A stretch of DNA of 52,480 bases from Timonella senegalensis JC301 (GCF_000312125.1 NZ_HE978641.1:845743-898222); one strand, 5' to 3'; numbered from the stretch's first letter, positions 17,425 through 26,149 are shown. Numbers and translations: made by a program. Notes: a model not told the origin generated them from the sequence alone.

Positions 17425-19277
17425 CCGGGGCGCACCTCACTGGTGGCAGCGGAGGTCGCACCCTCCATGTACACGTCCAGTTCACTTACGTGGAGTTCCA
17501 TTCCCTCATGCCATCCCCCAACGAACTCGCCGGAGCCAGAGGCTTCGATTTCCTCGTTGAGATCACGCGGCCACCCGGAAACCCCTGGACGCTGCTGCCA
17601 CGGTAACGGCCCGTCTAGCGGCCGATACTCGACCCCCGCCGCTTCAAGGCGAGGAAGATGATGAGTGACCAAACGGTCAACAAATTCGGCCGATGCTGGT
17701 GTGCCCTGCGACCTATCGGTCTTAGGGCTCCACGCCACTTCGGCCACTGCACAGAGCCGCGGGAACGCTGCGTAGTCGACTCGCCGCGGCGAGTCGAGCT
17801 GCTCGGTCCACAACTGGGCTTGGATGCCCAGCAGGCGCCCAACACGTCCCTGATTCTCGACGATTCCCTCACCCTGATTCTCAAAGTGCGGTATCGCGTC
17901 TGGTTCGAAAGCCAACACGTCCTCAAGAGTGCGAACGAAGCCCACGGGAATGGGTTCTTGCTCCCCCTCCGCCGCGCGGTGGTCGAGGTACAGGTCCTGC
18001 TCAGGGGCCAGGACGATGTCGTAGCCCTGCGCCATCGCGCTGGCGCCGGAAACGTACCCACGCCATGTGGTGACAACGGACTCGAGCGGAAGGTGTTCGC
18101 TGACGCCCTCGTCCCACACCACAGGACGGCGTCCACGAGACACCACGAACTCGCCGAGCTTACCCAGGAACCAACCGTGGAGTTCGTCCACGGAGTCCAT
18201 GCCCTGTTCGCGCGCAAACGCGACCACGGTTTCGTCTTCGCGCCACAACAGCGGAGGCACTTCGTCACCGCCGAGCCCAATGAATGGATCGTCAAAGATG
18301 TCCATGAGCTCGTCGAACACGTTCTTGAAGAACTCTAGAGTCTCCCAGTTGGGTCGCAGCACGTTCGTGGAGATACCCCAGCTCGTGCGGACCGTTGCTG
18401 GGACGTCGCCTTCAAGCGCACAACCAAGCTCGGGGTAGGCGGCGATAGCAGCCTCGGCATGCCCTGGAACATCGATCTCCGGGAGCACAGTGATGCCGCG
18501 AGCATGAGCGTAGGCAACGATCTCGCGCAGATCTTCCTGCGTGTAGAAACCACCGTGTGGTCGCCCGTCATGAATGTTGTGGCGCCAAGGACCAACGTTC
18601 GATTCCGTGCGCCACGAGCCGACCTCGGTCAGGCGTGGGTAACGTTTGATCTCCACGCGCCAGCCCTGGTCGTCAGTGAGGTGCAAGTGCACCACGTTGA
18701 ACTTGTGGGCGTGAGCCTGGTCAAGGTAGCGGAGCACATCGTGCTTAGGCATGAAGTGTCGGGCAACGTCCAAGAGCACGCCGCGCCAGCCAAAGCGAGG
18801 CGAGTCCTCAAACGAGGTCACAGCGAACTGGACGCTCCTAGCCGCCGAGTGTGAGCGACGGAAAGCTGGGACACCAGCAAGCTGACGCAGCGTAGCCACA
18901 GCATTGAAGGCGCCAGCAGCGTCACGCGCGCGCACCTCAATCCCAGCCACGGCGTCAACCGCAAGAGAATATGACGACGTAAGTGAATCGTCGTGAATGA
19001 AGCGCACAGACACCTGGAGCGCCTGCGCCAAAGGCGCGGCCGCGTCGACACAGTGAAGGGCAACCCCACAGCCATCTGCAAGGTGCTGCGCGAACAAGCG
19101 TGCGGCAGCAAGCAGGGGAGCATCAGCAATGATGCCGGTGCCGGCTGTCAGGGAGAAAGTTTCGGACGCGCTCTCGGCGCGAACACCCTGGGGGCGAGGC
19201 AGAAGGGAATCCCACCCCGCCGGGCGTGCCAGCTCAGAACCCTGAGCCGGCACACCCGAAACGGAATCAGACATCAT
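17421..19277 (-). CDS. Beta-N-acetylhexosaminidase, family GH20
   Basis: 618 residues. An N-terminal GH20b-like domain (to about residue 140) precedes the barrel. FGWRGVLLDVARHFMPKHDVLRYLDQ and HLHLTDDQGWRVEIKRYPRL are classic, and the catalytic Asp-Glu pair is in FIGLGGDEVPPLLW. TYP-like VVTTWRGYVSG and AQLWTEQLDSP complete the active site. There is no signal peptide, so it acts inside the cell on imported fragments, releasing terminal GlcNAc/GalNAc. The start ATG directly follows the stop of the ABC ATPase gene (TAAATGATG). Confidence 0.9.
   Translation of the reverse strand: MMSDSVSGVPAQGSELARPAGWDSLLPRPQGVRAESASETFSLTAGTGIIADAPLLAAARLFAQHLADGCGVALHCVDAAAPLAQALQVSVRFIHDDSLTSSYSLAVDAVAGIEVRARDAAGAFNAVATLRQLAGVPAFRRSHSAARSVQFAVTSFEDSPRFGWRGVLLDVARHFMPKHDVLRYLDQAHAHKFNVVHLHLTDDQGWRVEIKRYPRLTEVGSWRTESNVGPWRHNIHDGRPHGGFYTQEDLREIVAYAHARGITVLPEIDVPGHAEAAIAAYPELGCALEGDVPATVRTSWGISTNVLRPNWETLEFFKNVFDELMDIFDDPFIGLGGDEVPPLLWREDETVVAFAREQGMDSVDELHGWFLGKLGEFVVSRGRRPVVWDEGVSEHLPLESVVTTWRGYVSGASAMAQGYDIVLAPEQDLYLDHRAAEGEQEPIPVGFVRTLEDVLAFEPDAIPHFENQGEGIVENQGRVGRLLGIQAQLWTEQLDSPRRVDYAAFPRLCAVAEVAWSPKTDRSQGTPASAEFVDRLVTHHLPRLEAAGVEYRPLDGPLPWQQRPGVSGWPRDLNEEIEASGSGEFVGGWHEGMELHVSELDVYMEGATSAATSEVRPG
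17852..17864 (+). repeat. Exact copy of the GATTNNCGACGAT repeat, inside the GH20 gene
   Basis: CTGATTCTCGACGAT on the plus strand, antisense to the gene. A second near-copy (one mismatch) lies at 18987-18999 on the minus strand. Confidence 0.7.
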
Positions 19278-20144
19278 TTAGAGTCCGCGAGTACCAAACT
19301 GGTCGCGGTCCTCGCTCAAACCTGCAGCGAGCTCGGCACGAACCGAATCACGGAGCTTGCCGTGGTTCGCAGGGTTCGGAGCCGCACCAAGAAGGAGCTT
19401 GGTGTACTCGTGCTGTGGGTTCAGAATGACCTCATCTGACGGGCCACGCTCCACGATGTTGCCCTTGTACATAACAAGGATTTCGTCGGAGAAGTGACGC
19501 GCGGTTGCGAGGTCGTGGGTGATGTACAGAACGCCGAGGTTATCCTCACGCTGCAGGCGAGCCAGCAGGTTCAGAACCGAGAGACGAATCGACACGTCAA
19601 GCATCGAAACAGGCTCGTCAGCGATCAGGTACTTTGCACCAGGAGCCAGCGCACGTGCGATAGCAACGCGCTGACGCTGACCACCCGAGAGTTCGTGTGG
19701 ACGACGCTTGGCGATGTCGCCAGCTGGCTTCAGGTTTACGCGCTCGAGGAGCTCGATGACCTGGTCCTGAGCCTCTGCGGCATTGCTTGCCTTGCCGTGG
19801 AGACGCAGTGGGCGGTCGATGTGGTGAGCAATCGAGTGGAACGGGTTCAGTGATGCGAATGGGTCCTGGAACACCATCTGCACGTTGTGGCGGTAGTCGC
19901 GCAGCGCGCGGCCGTGGACGTTCGAGTCCTTGCCATCAACCACGATGTTGCCCGCGGATGGGTTTTCGAGCTTCGCAATCATGCGAGCGATCGTCGACTT
20001 ACCGGATCCAGACTCGCCCACGAGAGCGATGGTCTTGCCAGGCTCAAGGGTGAAGCTGACGTCGTTCACGGCACGGAAGTTCGAAGACTTCATGCCGCTA
20101 CGGATCTTGAAGTCCTTGGTTAGGTTCTTGACTTCGAGGGACAT
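19278..20144 (-). CDS. Oligopeptide/dipeptide-type ABC transporter ATPase (DppF-like)
   Basis: 288 residues. Walker A GESGSGKST, signature LSGGQRQRVAIARAL, Walker B YLIADEPVSMLDVSIR and switch YITHDLATARHF; the C-terminal VERGPSDEVILNPQHEYTKLLLGAAP is the oligo_HPY-like tail of this subfamily. It energises the importer with the ATPase encoded just before (gap 2 bp). Substrates could be peptides or oligosaccharides; the GH20 gene that follows favours amino-sugar oligomers. Confidence 0.9.
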   Translation of the reverse strand: MSLEVKNLTKDFKIRSGMKSSNFRAVNDVSFTLEPGKTIALVGESGSGKSTIARMIAKLENPSAGNIVVDGKDSNVHGRALRDYRHNVQMVFQDPFASLNPFHSIAHHIDRPLRLHGKASNAAEAQDQVIELLERVNLKPAGDIAKRRPHELSGGQRQRVAIARALAPGAKYLIADEPVSMLDVSIRLSVLNLLARLQREDNLGVLYITHDLATARHFSDEILVMYKGNIVERGPSDEVILNPQHEYTKLLLGAAPNPANHGKLRDSVRAELAAGLSEDRDQFGTRGL

Positions 20145-20146
20145 AG

Positions 20147-21070
20147 TTACAGTCCTTCCTTCCGCGTTGCAGTCTCGTCGACGCCAGTGCGGACAAACGA
20201 GCCACGGTCGCCGGTCAGGCTCGGGAACGAGCCGAGGAGCCTCTTCGTGTACTCGTGCTGAGGGTTCTCGTAGATGTTCTCCGAGGTGTTCAGCTCGACG
20301 ATCTCACCCTGGAGCATAACCGCGATGCGGTCAGAGATCTCAAGGAGCAATGGAAGGTCGTGAGTAATGAAGATGACTGCGAAGTTGAACTGTTCGCGTA
20401 GTCGCATGATCTCGCGGAGAATACCGCGCTGGACCACCACGTCGAGAGCAGTGGTTGGCTCATCCATGATCATGACCTGAGGGTTCAGGGCAAGAGCCAT
20501 GGCGATCATGACGCGCTGGCGCATACCACCGGAGAGCTCGTGTGCAAACGAGTCCAGACGGCGAGGGTCGACACCCACGAGGGTGAGGAGCTCCTCGGCG
20601 CGCGCTTGCTTGGCTTCCTTGGTCATGTCCGGACGGTGTGTGGTCAGGACGTCGAACAGCTGAGCCTTGATCGAGATGACAGGGTTCAGGGAGTTCATAG
20701 CACCCTGGAACACCATCGAGATCTTGTCCCAACGGAAAGCACGGAGCTTGTCACCGGAAAGCTGAGCAACGTTGATGTCGTAGCCTTCCTTGTCGTGGAA
20801 GGTGATCTCACCAGAGGTGCGCAATGCCGGTGGCTTGAGCAGCTGGTTGATTCCGTACGCGAGCGTGGTCTTGCCACAACCCGACTCTCCTGCGAGGCCG
20901 AGAATCTCACCGCGGTTAAGGGTCAGCGATACGTTGCGGACTGCCTTAACAGGTGGGTCAACCTGGTATTCGATGGAGATGTTTGAAGCGGTGAGGACTG
21001 GAGTCTGGGTAGCCAGGTAAGCCTCATGGCCCGCGGTGGTCAGTGGACCGGTGTAGGTCTCGGCGCTCAT
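20147..21070 (-). CDS. Oligopeptide/dipeptide-type ABC transporter ATPase (DppD-like)
   Basis: 307 residues. Walker A GESGCGKTT, signature LSGGMRQRVMIAMAL, Walker B VMIMDEPTTALDVVVQR, switch FITHDLPLL and tail ENPQHEYTKRLLGSFP. It pairs with the DppF-like subunit. The start overlaps the permease stop by ATGA (21067-21070). All catalytic motifs are intact. Confidence 0.9.
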   Translation of the reverse strand: MSAETYTGPLTTAGHEAYLATQTPVLTASNISIEYQVDPPVKAVRNVSLTLNRGEILGLAGESGCGKTTLAYGINQLLKPPALRTSGEITFHDKEGYDINVAQLSGDKLRAFRWDKISMVFQGAMNSLNPVISIKAQLFDVLTTHRPDMTKEAKQARAEELLTLVGVDPRRLDSFAHELSGGMRQRVMIAMALALNPQVMIMDEPTTALDVVVQRGILREIMRLREQFNFAVIFITHDLPLLLEISDRIAVMLQGEIVELNTSENIYENPQHEYTKRLLGSFPSLTGDRGSFVRTGVDETATRKEGL

Positions 21071-22146
21071 GCCGTCGCCCCCTTCTTTGCAGCCTTCGCG
21101 GCGGCCTTCTCGGCCTTGCGGATTGCCTTCACAGCAGCGGGTGCAGTGCGCAGCTTCGGGTTAATGGTCTCGTCGATCGAGAAGTTGATCAGCGAGAGAC
21201 CACAGCCGAGGAGCGCAATCATGAGCCCTGGTGGAATGAACCACCACCACGCGCCAATGTAGAACGCATTGTGCTGGGAGGCCTGGTTCAGCATGGTTCC
21301 CCACGTGATGGATCCTGATGGGCCCAGACCGAGGTAGGAAAGACCCGCCTCGGAAAGGATCGAGAGCACCACTGCGGAAAGGAACTGAGCCGCGAGGAGT
21401 GGAAGAAGGTTTGGAAGGATCTCAACGCAGATGATGCGCCAAGTCTTCTCACCGGCTACACGGGACGCAGCCACGTAATCACGGTTTCGAAGAGACTTTG
21501 CCTGGAGGCGAAGAACGATGGCGGCACCAGCCCAGGAAGTAATACCCAGGACGACTGCGATGACCATCATGGAGCGGGACTCCATGTAGGAAGCGATCAC
21601 AATAATCAGAGGAAGACCGGGGATAACCAGCATGATGTTGGTGATCAGTGAGAGGCCTTCGTCGACGTATCCGCCAACGTAACCGGCAACGATACCGAAG
21701 AACAGCGAAAGCGTAACGGCGATGATACCGGCGACAACACCGACCATGATCGAGCCAGCAGCACCCTCAGCGAGCTGAGCCAAAAGGTCAGCGCCAAGGT
21801 TGTTGGTGCCAAGAAGGTGCTCGCCACCTGGCTTGAGGAAGGTTGCGTTGTCGTAGTTGCGTGGGTCCTGAGTGACAAAAGGACCGATGATTGCAAAAAG
21901 GACAATGCCGAGTGTCAGGAAAAGACCAAGTCCAAGCTTGAAGTCCAAGCGAGGAAGCATGTCCTTGAAACGACGGGTTTTAACTGGTCCGCTGTTTGCA
22001 GCGGCCTCTTCGAATTCTGGTACGCCAGCGTCCTTGTCCATAACAAGAGTTCCGCCGGGTGTAGCAGCAGCAACAAGTTCGTCGCCTGCTCCGGCGCTCA
22101 TAGCGCCGTCACTGTCGAAGTCTGGGTGAAGGTTGTTGTTAGACAT
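21067..22146 (-). CDS. ABC transporter permease (DppC-like)
   Basis: 359 residues. A long cytosolic N-terminus (about 70 residues) precedes the first membrane segment FKLGLGLFLTLGIVLFAIIG; five more follow. The EAA loop contacting the ATPases is YVAASRVAGEKTWRIICVEILPN. The usual GTDxxGRD motif here reads GTNNLGADL. SYLGLGPSGSITWGTML is typical. The C-terminus ends in an Ala/Lys-rich helix (AEKAAAKAAKKGATA) unusual for DppC. It overlaps the DppB-like gene by 8 bp. Confidence 0.9.
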   Translation of the reverse strand: MSNNNLHPDFDSDGAMSAGAGDELVAAATPGGTLVMDKDAGVPEFEEAAANSGPVKTRRFKDMLPRLDFKLGLGLFLTLGIVLFAIIGPFVTQDPRNYDNATFLKPGGEHLLGTNNLGADLLAQLAEGAAGSIMVGVVAGIIAVTLSLFFGIVAGYVGGYVDEGLSLITNIMLVIPGLPLIIVIASYMESRSMMVIAVVLGITSWAGAAIVLRLQAKSLRNRDYVAASRVAGEKTWRIICVEILPNLLPLLAAQFLSAVVLSILSEAGLSYLGLGPSGSITWGTMLNQASQHNAFYIGAWWWFIPPGLMIALLGCGLSLINFSIDETINPKLRTAPAAVKAIRKAEKAAAKAAKKGATA

Positions 22147-23134
22147 TTGCGCGCGCCCTTGGGTCGATGAAGCCGTAAATCAGGTCCATGATGAAGTTCG
22201 CTGCAAGCACGGTGAGCGTGATGACGAGGAACACGCCCTGCATGAGCGCGAAGTCCTTGTCCTGAACAGCGTTAATCATGAGCTTTCCGATGCCTGGGTA
22301 GGTGAAGACCTGTTCCATGACAATCGAACCTGCAACCACGAATCCAAGGCTGATGCCGAAGCCGGCGAGCGATGGAAGGGCTGCGTTACGGGTTGCGTAC
22401 CAGAAGAACACGCGGGAGCGCTTGAGGCCCTTGGCCTCTGCGGTGGTGATGTAGTCCTCGGACAAGGTGGAAACCATCATGTTTCGCATACCGAGCACCC
22501 AACCACCAACGGAAGCCAGAACGATCGTGATCGCTGGAAGCGTTCCGTGGTAGATAGCGGACTTCATGAACTCCCAGGTCATTTCTGGACCGGCAGGGAA
22601 GTCGCGCAGAGAGTATCCACCGATGATGGGGAAGATCGCGAGGTTCACCGAGAAGACCGAGATAAGGATGAGTGCGAGCCAGAAGTAAGGCACGGACTGC
22701 ATGAGGGTCATTCCTGGGATGATGCCGTCAGCAGCGGTTCCGCGCTTCCAGCCGGCGAACGCGCCGATCCCTACACCGAGGATGAAGGAGATGATCGTGG
22801 CCAAGCCAACGAGGGCGAGCGTCCAAGGGAGCGCCGAACCGATGAGTTCGGTAACCGGTGCTGGGAACTTGGTCAGGGAGACACCGAGGTCACCCTGGAA
22901 GAGCTTTCCCCAGTACTCGAAGTATTGCTGCCAGATGCTGGCATCCGATGCGCCAAAGAGGAGGTCAATCGACTTCTCCATGGCGGGGGTAATCTCGCCG
23001 CCCTTGCGAAGCAACTTGTCCACGAAGATGGTTCGTGCGTCACCAGGCATAAGGCGCGGGATGAGGAAGTTAAGTGAGATTGCGGCCCACAGGGTGATCA
23101 CGTAAAACGTGATCCGCCGCAGATAGTACTTCAC
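22139..23134 (-). CDS. ABC transporter permease (DppB-like)
   Basis: 331 residues, six membrane segments. YLRRITFYVITLWAAISLNFLIPRLMPGD is the conserved N-terminal segment and the periplasmic loop follows. The EAA loop is DYITTAEAKGLKRSRVFFWYATRNAALP, and VMEQVFTYPGIGKLMINAVQDKDFALMQG is the family signature. It is first of the permease-ATPase block, separated from the binding-protein gene by 427 bp that contain an attenuator-like hairpin and tandem palindromes. Confidence 0.9.
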   Translation of the reverse strand: MKYYLRRITFYVITLWAAISLNFLIPRLMPGDARTIFVDKLLRKGGEITPAMEKSIDLLFGASDASIWQQYFEYWGKLFQGDLGVSLTKFPAPVTELIGSALPWTLALVGLATIISFILGVGIGAFAGWKRGTAADGIIPGMTLMQSVPYFWLALILISVFSVNLAIFPIIGGYSLRDFPAGPEMTWEFMKSAIYHGTLPAITIVLASVGGWVLGMRNMMVSTLSEDYITTAEAKGLKRSRVFFWYATRNAALPSLAGFGISLGFVVAGSIVMEQVFTYPGIGKLMINAVQDKDFALMQGVFLVITLTVLAANFIMDLIYGFIDPRARANV

Positions 23135-23421
23135 GACTAGTTACATCCTGTCTAGTTGATCGTCGTTGATTCTCGGTTCTCGCCAGGATGGTTCTCTACG
23201 CGGGGGGTGTGTGGTGTGCGTGAGGATCATCCATCCCCGCCACTCGGTGTCTCAGCTTGCCTGGTGCCACCGGCGTGCGACCGATAGCGGGCCAACTGAG
23301 GCCTCTGTGAGGGGAGTAGGACCAGAGAACAATGGCCGGGTCCCGCAGAGCCTTGGCAGAGCGCGTAAGCGCGGCACCAATGAAATGACTGCCTCGTCAT
23401 TGCGGGACACGGACCGATTGT

Positions 23422-23465
23422 GCACTCGAGAGTGCTGCACTCGAGAGTGCTGCACTCGAAAGTGC
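23422..23465. repeat. Three tandem 14-bp palindromes, 15-bp period
   Basis: GCACTCGAGAGTGC at 23422 and 23437 and GCACTCGAAAGTGC at 23452, each a palindrome, spaced by one T. They lie between the binding-protein gene and the permease genes, right beside a strong hairpin. They could be repressor sites, or the remains of a processing or termination signal. Confidence 0.85.
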
Positions 23466-23506
23466 AAAGCCGGGCGGCCAAAGGGAGGTTGGGCCGCCCG
23501 GCTTTG
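23465..23506 (-). terminator. Hairpin between binding-protein and permease genes
   Basis: 15-bp perfect stem CAAAGCCGGGCGGCC / GGCCGCCCGGCTTTG with a 12-nt loop, 55 bp after the binding-protein stop. It probably attenuates transcription, giving more binding protein than permease, or protects the upstream mRNA. The rest of the gap (23135-23421) shows only a small hairpin near 23386-23403 and a weak GATTNNCGACGAT-like site at 23159. Confidence 0.75.
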
Positions 23507-23561
23507 TTCCAACATTTAGGTCAGGCCACTAAGGGCTGAACCACGCTGTTGAAGCTGGGAC

Positions 23562-25265
23562 TTACTTGTAGGTGAGGTTCGCGAGAACGACACCGGAGGA
23601 CATACCATCCCAAGCTGGTGGGAAGGAGTACAGGTTGTCCTGGGTTGGCCATCCGTCAAAGTCGACCTGGTTGTAGAACGTCTGCGACGCGCTCAGGAAC
23701 ATTGGGATGTATGGAAGGTCGTTGACGATTTCCTTCTGGATAGCTGCGTAAGCTTCCTTCTTGGTTGCCTCGTCGTTGGTGGCAGCGGCCTTCTTCACGG
23801 CCTCGTTGACAACTGGGTTGTCGTAGCGAGCCATGTTCCACTCGCCGGACTCAAGCTGGGTGCCGACCTTCTGGGTGTAGTCGCCCGAGAACCAGTCACG
23901 GTAGATCTGGTATGGGTCTGCGATTGGAGTACCAACCACACCACCGACGATGAGTTCGAAGTTACCGGTCATACGGGAGTCAGAGAACTCGTCCCAGGTA
24001 ACCGTTTCAGCCTTGATCTCGATACCGGCTTCCTTAGCCTGTGCCTGGATGAGCTCTGCAGCCGCGTTGTAGTCCGACCATCCGTCAACGGAGATCAGCT
24101 TCATCGAGACCTTCTTGCCATCCTTCTCGTAGATGCCGTCGCCACCCTTGGTGTAGCCAGCGTCTTCGAGGATCTTGGTAGCAGCAGCTACGTCAGCGGT
24201 CTGTGGCGACGTTGCTGGCATGCCCTCGGCGACCCACTGGTCGTCGCGGCCTGGCTTAGCGAACGTTGGCGACATGTCGCCCGAGAGGTTGAAGAATGCC
24301 TTCTCGTTGACGGTCTTGCGGTCAATTGCAAGGTTCAGAGCCTGGCGAACCGCGGTGTCAGTCTGTGCACCGGTGCAGCCGAGCTTTGCGTTCGAGCAGG
24401 TGTACAGGGTGGTTGGGTTCTGGTGAATCGCGAGGTAACCGAGGGTCCCGTCAGCGGTGAGGGTGTCAGGCTGAGCGATGAACATGGTGGCCCAGTCGAG
24501 CTGCTTTGCCTTGAACAGGGACTCAGCGGAGTTGTTGGCGTCAACACCAATCCACTGAACTTCCTTGACCTGTGGCTTGCCCTCTTCCCAGTAGTTCTCG
24601 TTAGCAACGATGGTGTAGGAAGCGTCGGTGACAGCCTGAACCTTGTATGGTCCGGTGCCAACTGGGGTTGCGTTTGCGAAGGTGACGAGGTCAGCTTCCT
24701 TCTCGAAGATGTGCTTTGGAACCATGTAGGTCGCACCGAGGATCGAGTACGCGTTGGTGAACGAAACAGCGTTGAAGTTCATCTTGACAGTGGAGTCGTC
24801 GATCTTCTCAACCGAGTCGACGTAGTCTGCCTTGGCAGTGTCGTTGGTGAAGGAGAAGATCACGTCGTCGACGGTGAAGTCGGTACCGTCGTTCCACTTA
24901 ACACCCTGGCGGATCTTGATGGTGAGGGACTTGCCGTCCTCTGCCCATTCAGCGGACTCACCGAGCATTGGAACTGGGTCGCCTGCAGCAGCCTTGTTGT
25001 AGAAGAACAGGGACTGGTAGATCGAACCGAGTGCTGCGTGGAGAACAGTTGGCGAGTAGGGGTTGAAGTTCGCAACGATTGGGGTCTGCGAACCGGCCCA
25101 AACTACGAGTGGGCGGCCTTCCTTGGGAGCCTCGGAAGTGGTGCCGTCAGCGCCTGGCTTCTCTTCACCCTTGTCGGTGTCGGTGCCACATGCTGCAAGC
25201 AGGGTAAGCGAAGCTGCGAGGACCATTGCTGGTACTACGCGCTTGCCACGAGACATACGAAACAT
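23562..25265 (-). CDS. Solute-binding lipoprotein, family 5 (peptide/oligosaccharide ABC importer)
   Basis: 567 residues. The signal RGKRVVPAMVLAASLTLLAAC ends in a lipobox whose Cys becomes the lipid anchor, followed by an acidic Asp/Glu/Lys linker. The SBP_5 body shows LTIKIRQGVKWNDGTDFTVDDVIFS, GTGPYKV and VRQALNLAIDRKTV. The ATG at 25263-25265 is chosen because AAGGA lies six bases upstream; an adjacent ATG at 25268 is possible. It is first of nine co-directed genes. Family 5 proteins take peptides, nickel or oligosaccharides; the downstream hexosaminidase suggests amino-sugar material. Confidence 0.9.
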   Translation of the reverse strand: MFRMSRGKRVVPAMVLAASLTLLAACGTDTDKGEEKPGADGTTSEAPKEGRPLVVWAGSQTPIVANFNPYSPTVLHAALGSIYQSLFFYNKAAAGDPVPMLGESAEWAEDGKSLTIKIRQGVKWNDGTDFTVDDVIFSFTNDTAKADYVDSVEKIDDSTVKMNFNAVSFTNAYSILGATYMVPKHIFEKEADLVTFANATPVGTGPYKVQAVTDASYTIVANENYWEEGKPQVKEVQWIGVDANNSAESLFKAKQLDWATMFIAQPDTLTADGTLGYLAIHQNPTTLYTCSNAKLGCTGAQTDTAVRQALNLAIDRKTVNEKAFFNLSGDMSPTFAKPGRDDQWVAEGMPATSPQTADVAAATKILEDAGYTKGGDGIYEKDGKKVSMKLISVDGWSDYNAAAELIQAQAKEAGIEIKAETVTWDEFSDSRMTGNFELIVGGVVGTPIADPYQIYRDWFSGDYTQKVGTQLESGEWNMARYDNPVVNEAVKKAAATNDEATKKEAYAAIQKEIVNDLPYIPMFLSASQTFYNQVDFDGWPTQDNLYSFPPAWDGMSSGVVLANLTYK

Positions 25266-25438
25266 CATCGTTCCTTTCGAAGACAGACGGGGTTGTGATC
25301 CTAATCCGTGGTGGCGGAAAAGGAACTCCGTTCTGGTGGAGGCGGGCCTAGCTGGTGGTTGCCAGGCCCCAGTCTTGGGCGGGAGATCGGACTCCGACAT
25401 GACATCAGAACCCGGTCCCTCGCTCGAGGGTTATCTCA

Positions 25439-25466
25439 ATAGTAAGTACGGTTTACTTACAAACAA
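25439..25466 (-). promoter_or_regulatory. Promoter with overlapping inverted repeat for the ABC/GH20 operon
   Basis: On the minus strand TTGTTT (25466-25461), 16 bp, TACTAT (25444-25439). The inverted repeat GTAAGTA-N5-TACTTAC (25442-25460) covers the spacer and touches the -10, the position of a repressor site. The leader to the start codon would be about 165 nt. No regulator gene lies next to the operon. Confidence 0.5.
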
Positions 25467-25487
25467 GCCCGCAGACGGGTTTGTTAC
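25464..25487. promoter_or_regulatory. Hairpin beside the operon promoter
   Basis: AACAAGCCCG-CAGA-CGGGTTTGTT, a 10-bp stem with one mismatch, directly upstream of the -35 on the minus strand. It could be a second protein-binding dyad. Confidence 0.35.
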
Positions 25488-25499
25488 CGGAAAGTAATT

Positions 25500-25990
25500 T
25501 TACTGAGCAAGTAGTTACCGTTTCGTTACCAAATGTTTTGGCCCTAAATCACCTGTAATCGGGCATTTTCTCGGTCACCCCGTTCGAAAGTGTTAACTGG
25601 GCCACCTGAAAATTCACCTAGGAATTTTTAGTTGTGAACATCGGGGTGAGCTGTCGAGCCGCTGAATAAAGGGTGTGAAACAGGTAATCCGCACAAACCT
25701 GACTGCCGGAGTTTGTGCCCAGCGCCCCGCTCCGAAGTCGTCTCCAGTGTCACCCACTCGCCAATATCGCGTAAATAGTTGAGATCAGACCGTTGTAAAA
25801 GAAACGGGTTGATAACGGTTGTAAGTACAGGGAGTTCTCAGACTTCACGCGGTGATTGCAAACCGCCGGACCTCGACACTGAGCCTTCACGGGGTAGTGA
25901 AGGGGCTGGAGGTCATGCGGACTGAAGATGATGAAGGTAGCCAGCCAAGATCGTCGTGAAGCATTCTGGTCGATGTTTGAAGAGATAACT
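25500..25990. other. Gene-poor, relatively AT-rich stretch
   Basis: No reading frame here looks like a protein. A small hairpin AAAATTC-acctag-GAATTTT (25609-25628) with trailing T, and a weak GATTNNCGACGAT-like site at 25950-25962 followed by CTTGG on the minus strand, are all I see. Confidence 0.4.
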
Positions 25991-26028
25991 GATGTATGAA
26001 TGGCGGTCATACATCGGTTAAGCCGCCA
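25991..26028. promoter_or_regulatory. Two interlocking inverted repeats
   Basis: GATGTATGA-N7-TCATACATC (25991-26015) is a perfect 9-bp dyad. The TGGCGG inside its spacer (26001-26006) pairs instead with CCGCCA at 26023-26028. The two structures exclude each other. Operator or switch-like leader; no obvious gene follows. Confidence 0.45.
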
Positions 26029-26104
26029 TACATTGGCGCGGCAGTGACGAGTTCGGGACTGTGTGGGAGAAGTGCTAGTGGGGGGAAGCCTGGGAAAGAG
26101 ACGC

Positions 26105-26140
26105 CAAGGGGCCAGTTCACGAAAGTGAACTGGCCCCTTG
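26105..26140 (-). terminator. Strong hairpin with GAAA tetraloop, probable end of the ino1 transcript
   Basis: Perfect 16-bp stem CAAGGGGCCAGTTCAC / GTGAACTGGCCCCTTG closed by GAAA. It lies about 290 bp beyond the ino1 stop, after the repeat block. No T-run is present on either side. Confidence 0.55.
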
Positions 26141-26149
26141 GGGTTGTCT

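Noticed and set aside
23422-23465. Tandem 15-bp repeats as a CRISPR array
   Set aside because: Units are contiguous palindromes with a 1-bp separator and no spacers; no cas gene is present.
25750-26010. An 86-codon minus-strand frame in the gene-poor stretch
   Set aside because: No recognisable domain, no ribosome-binding site and composition unlike neighbouring genes.
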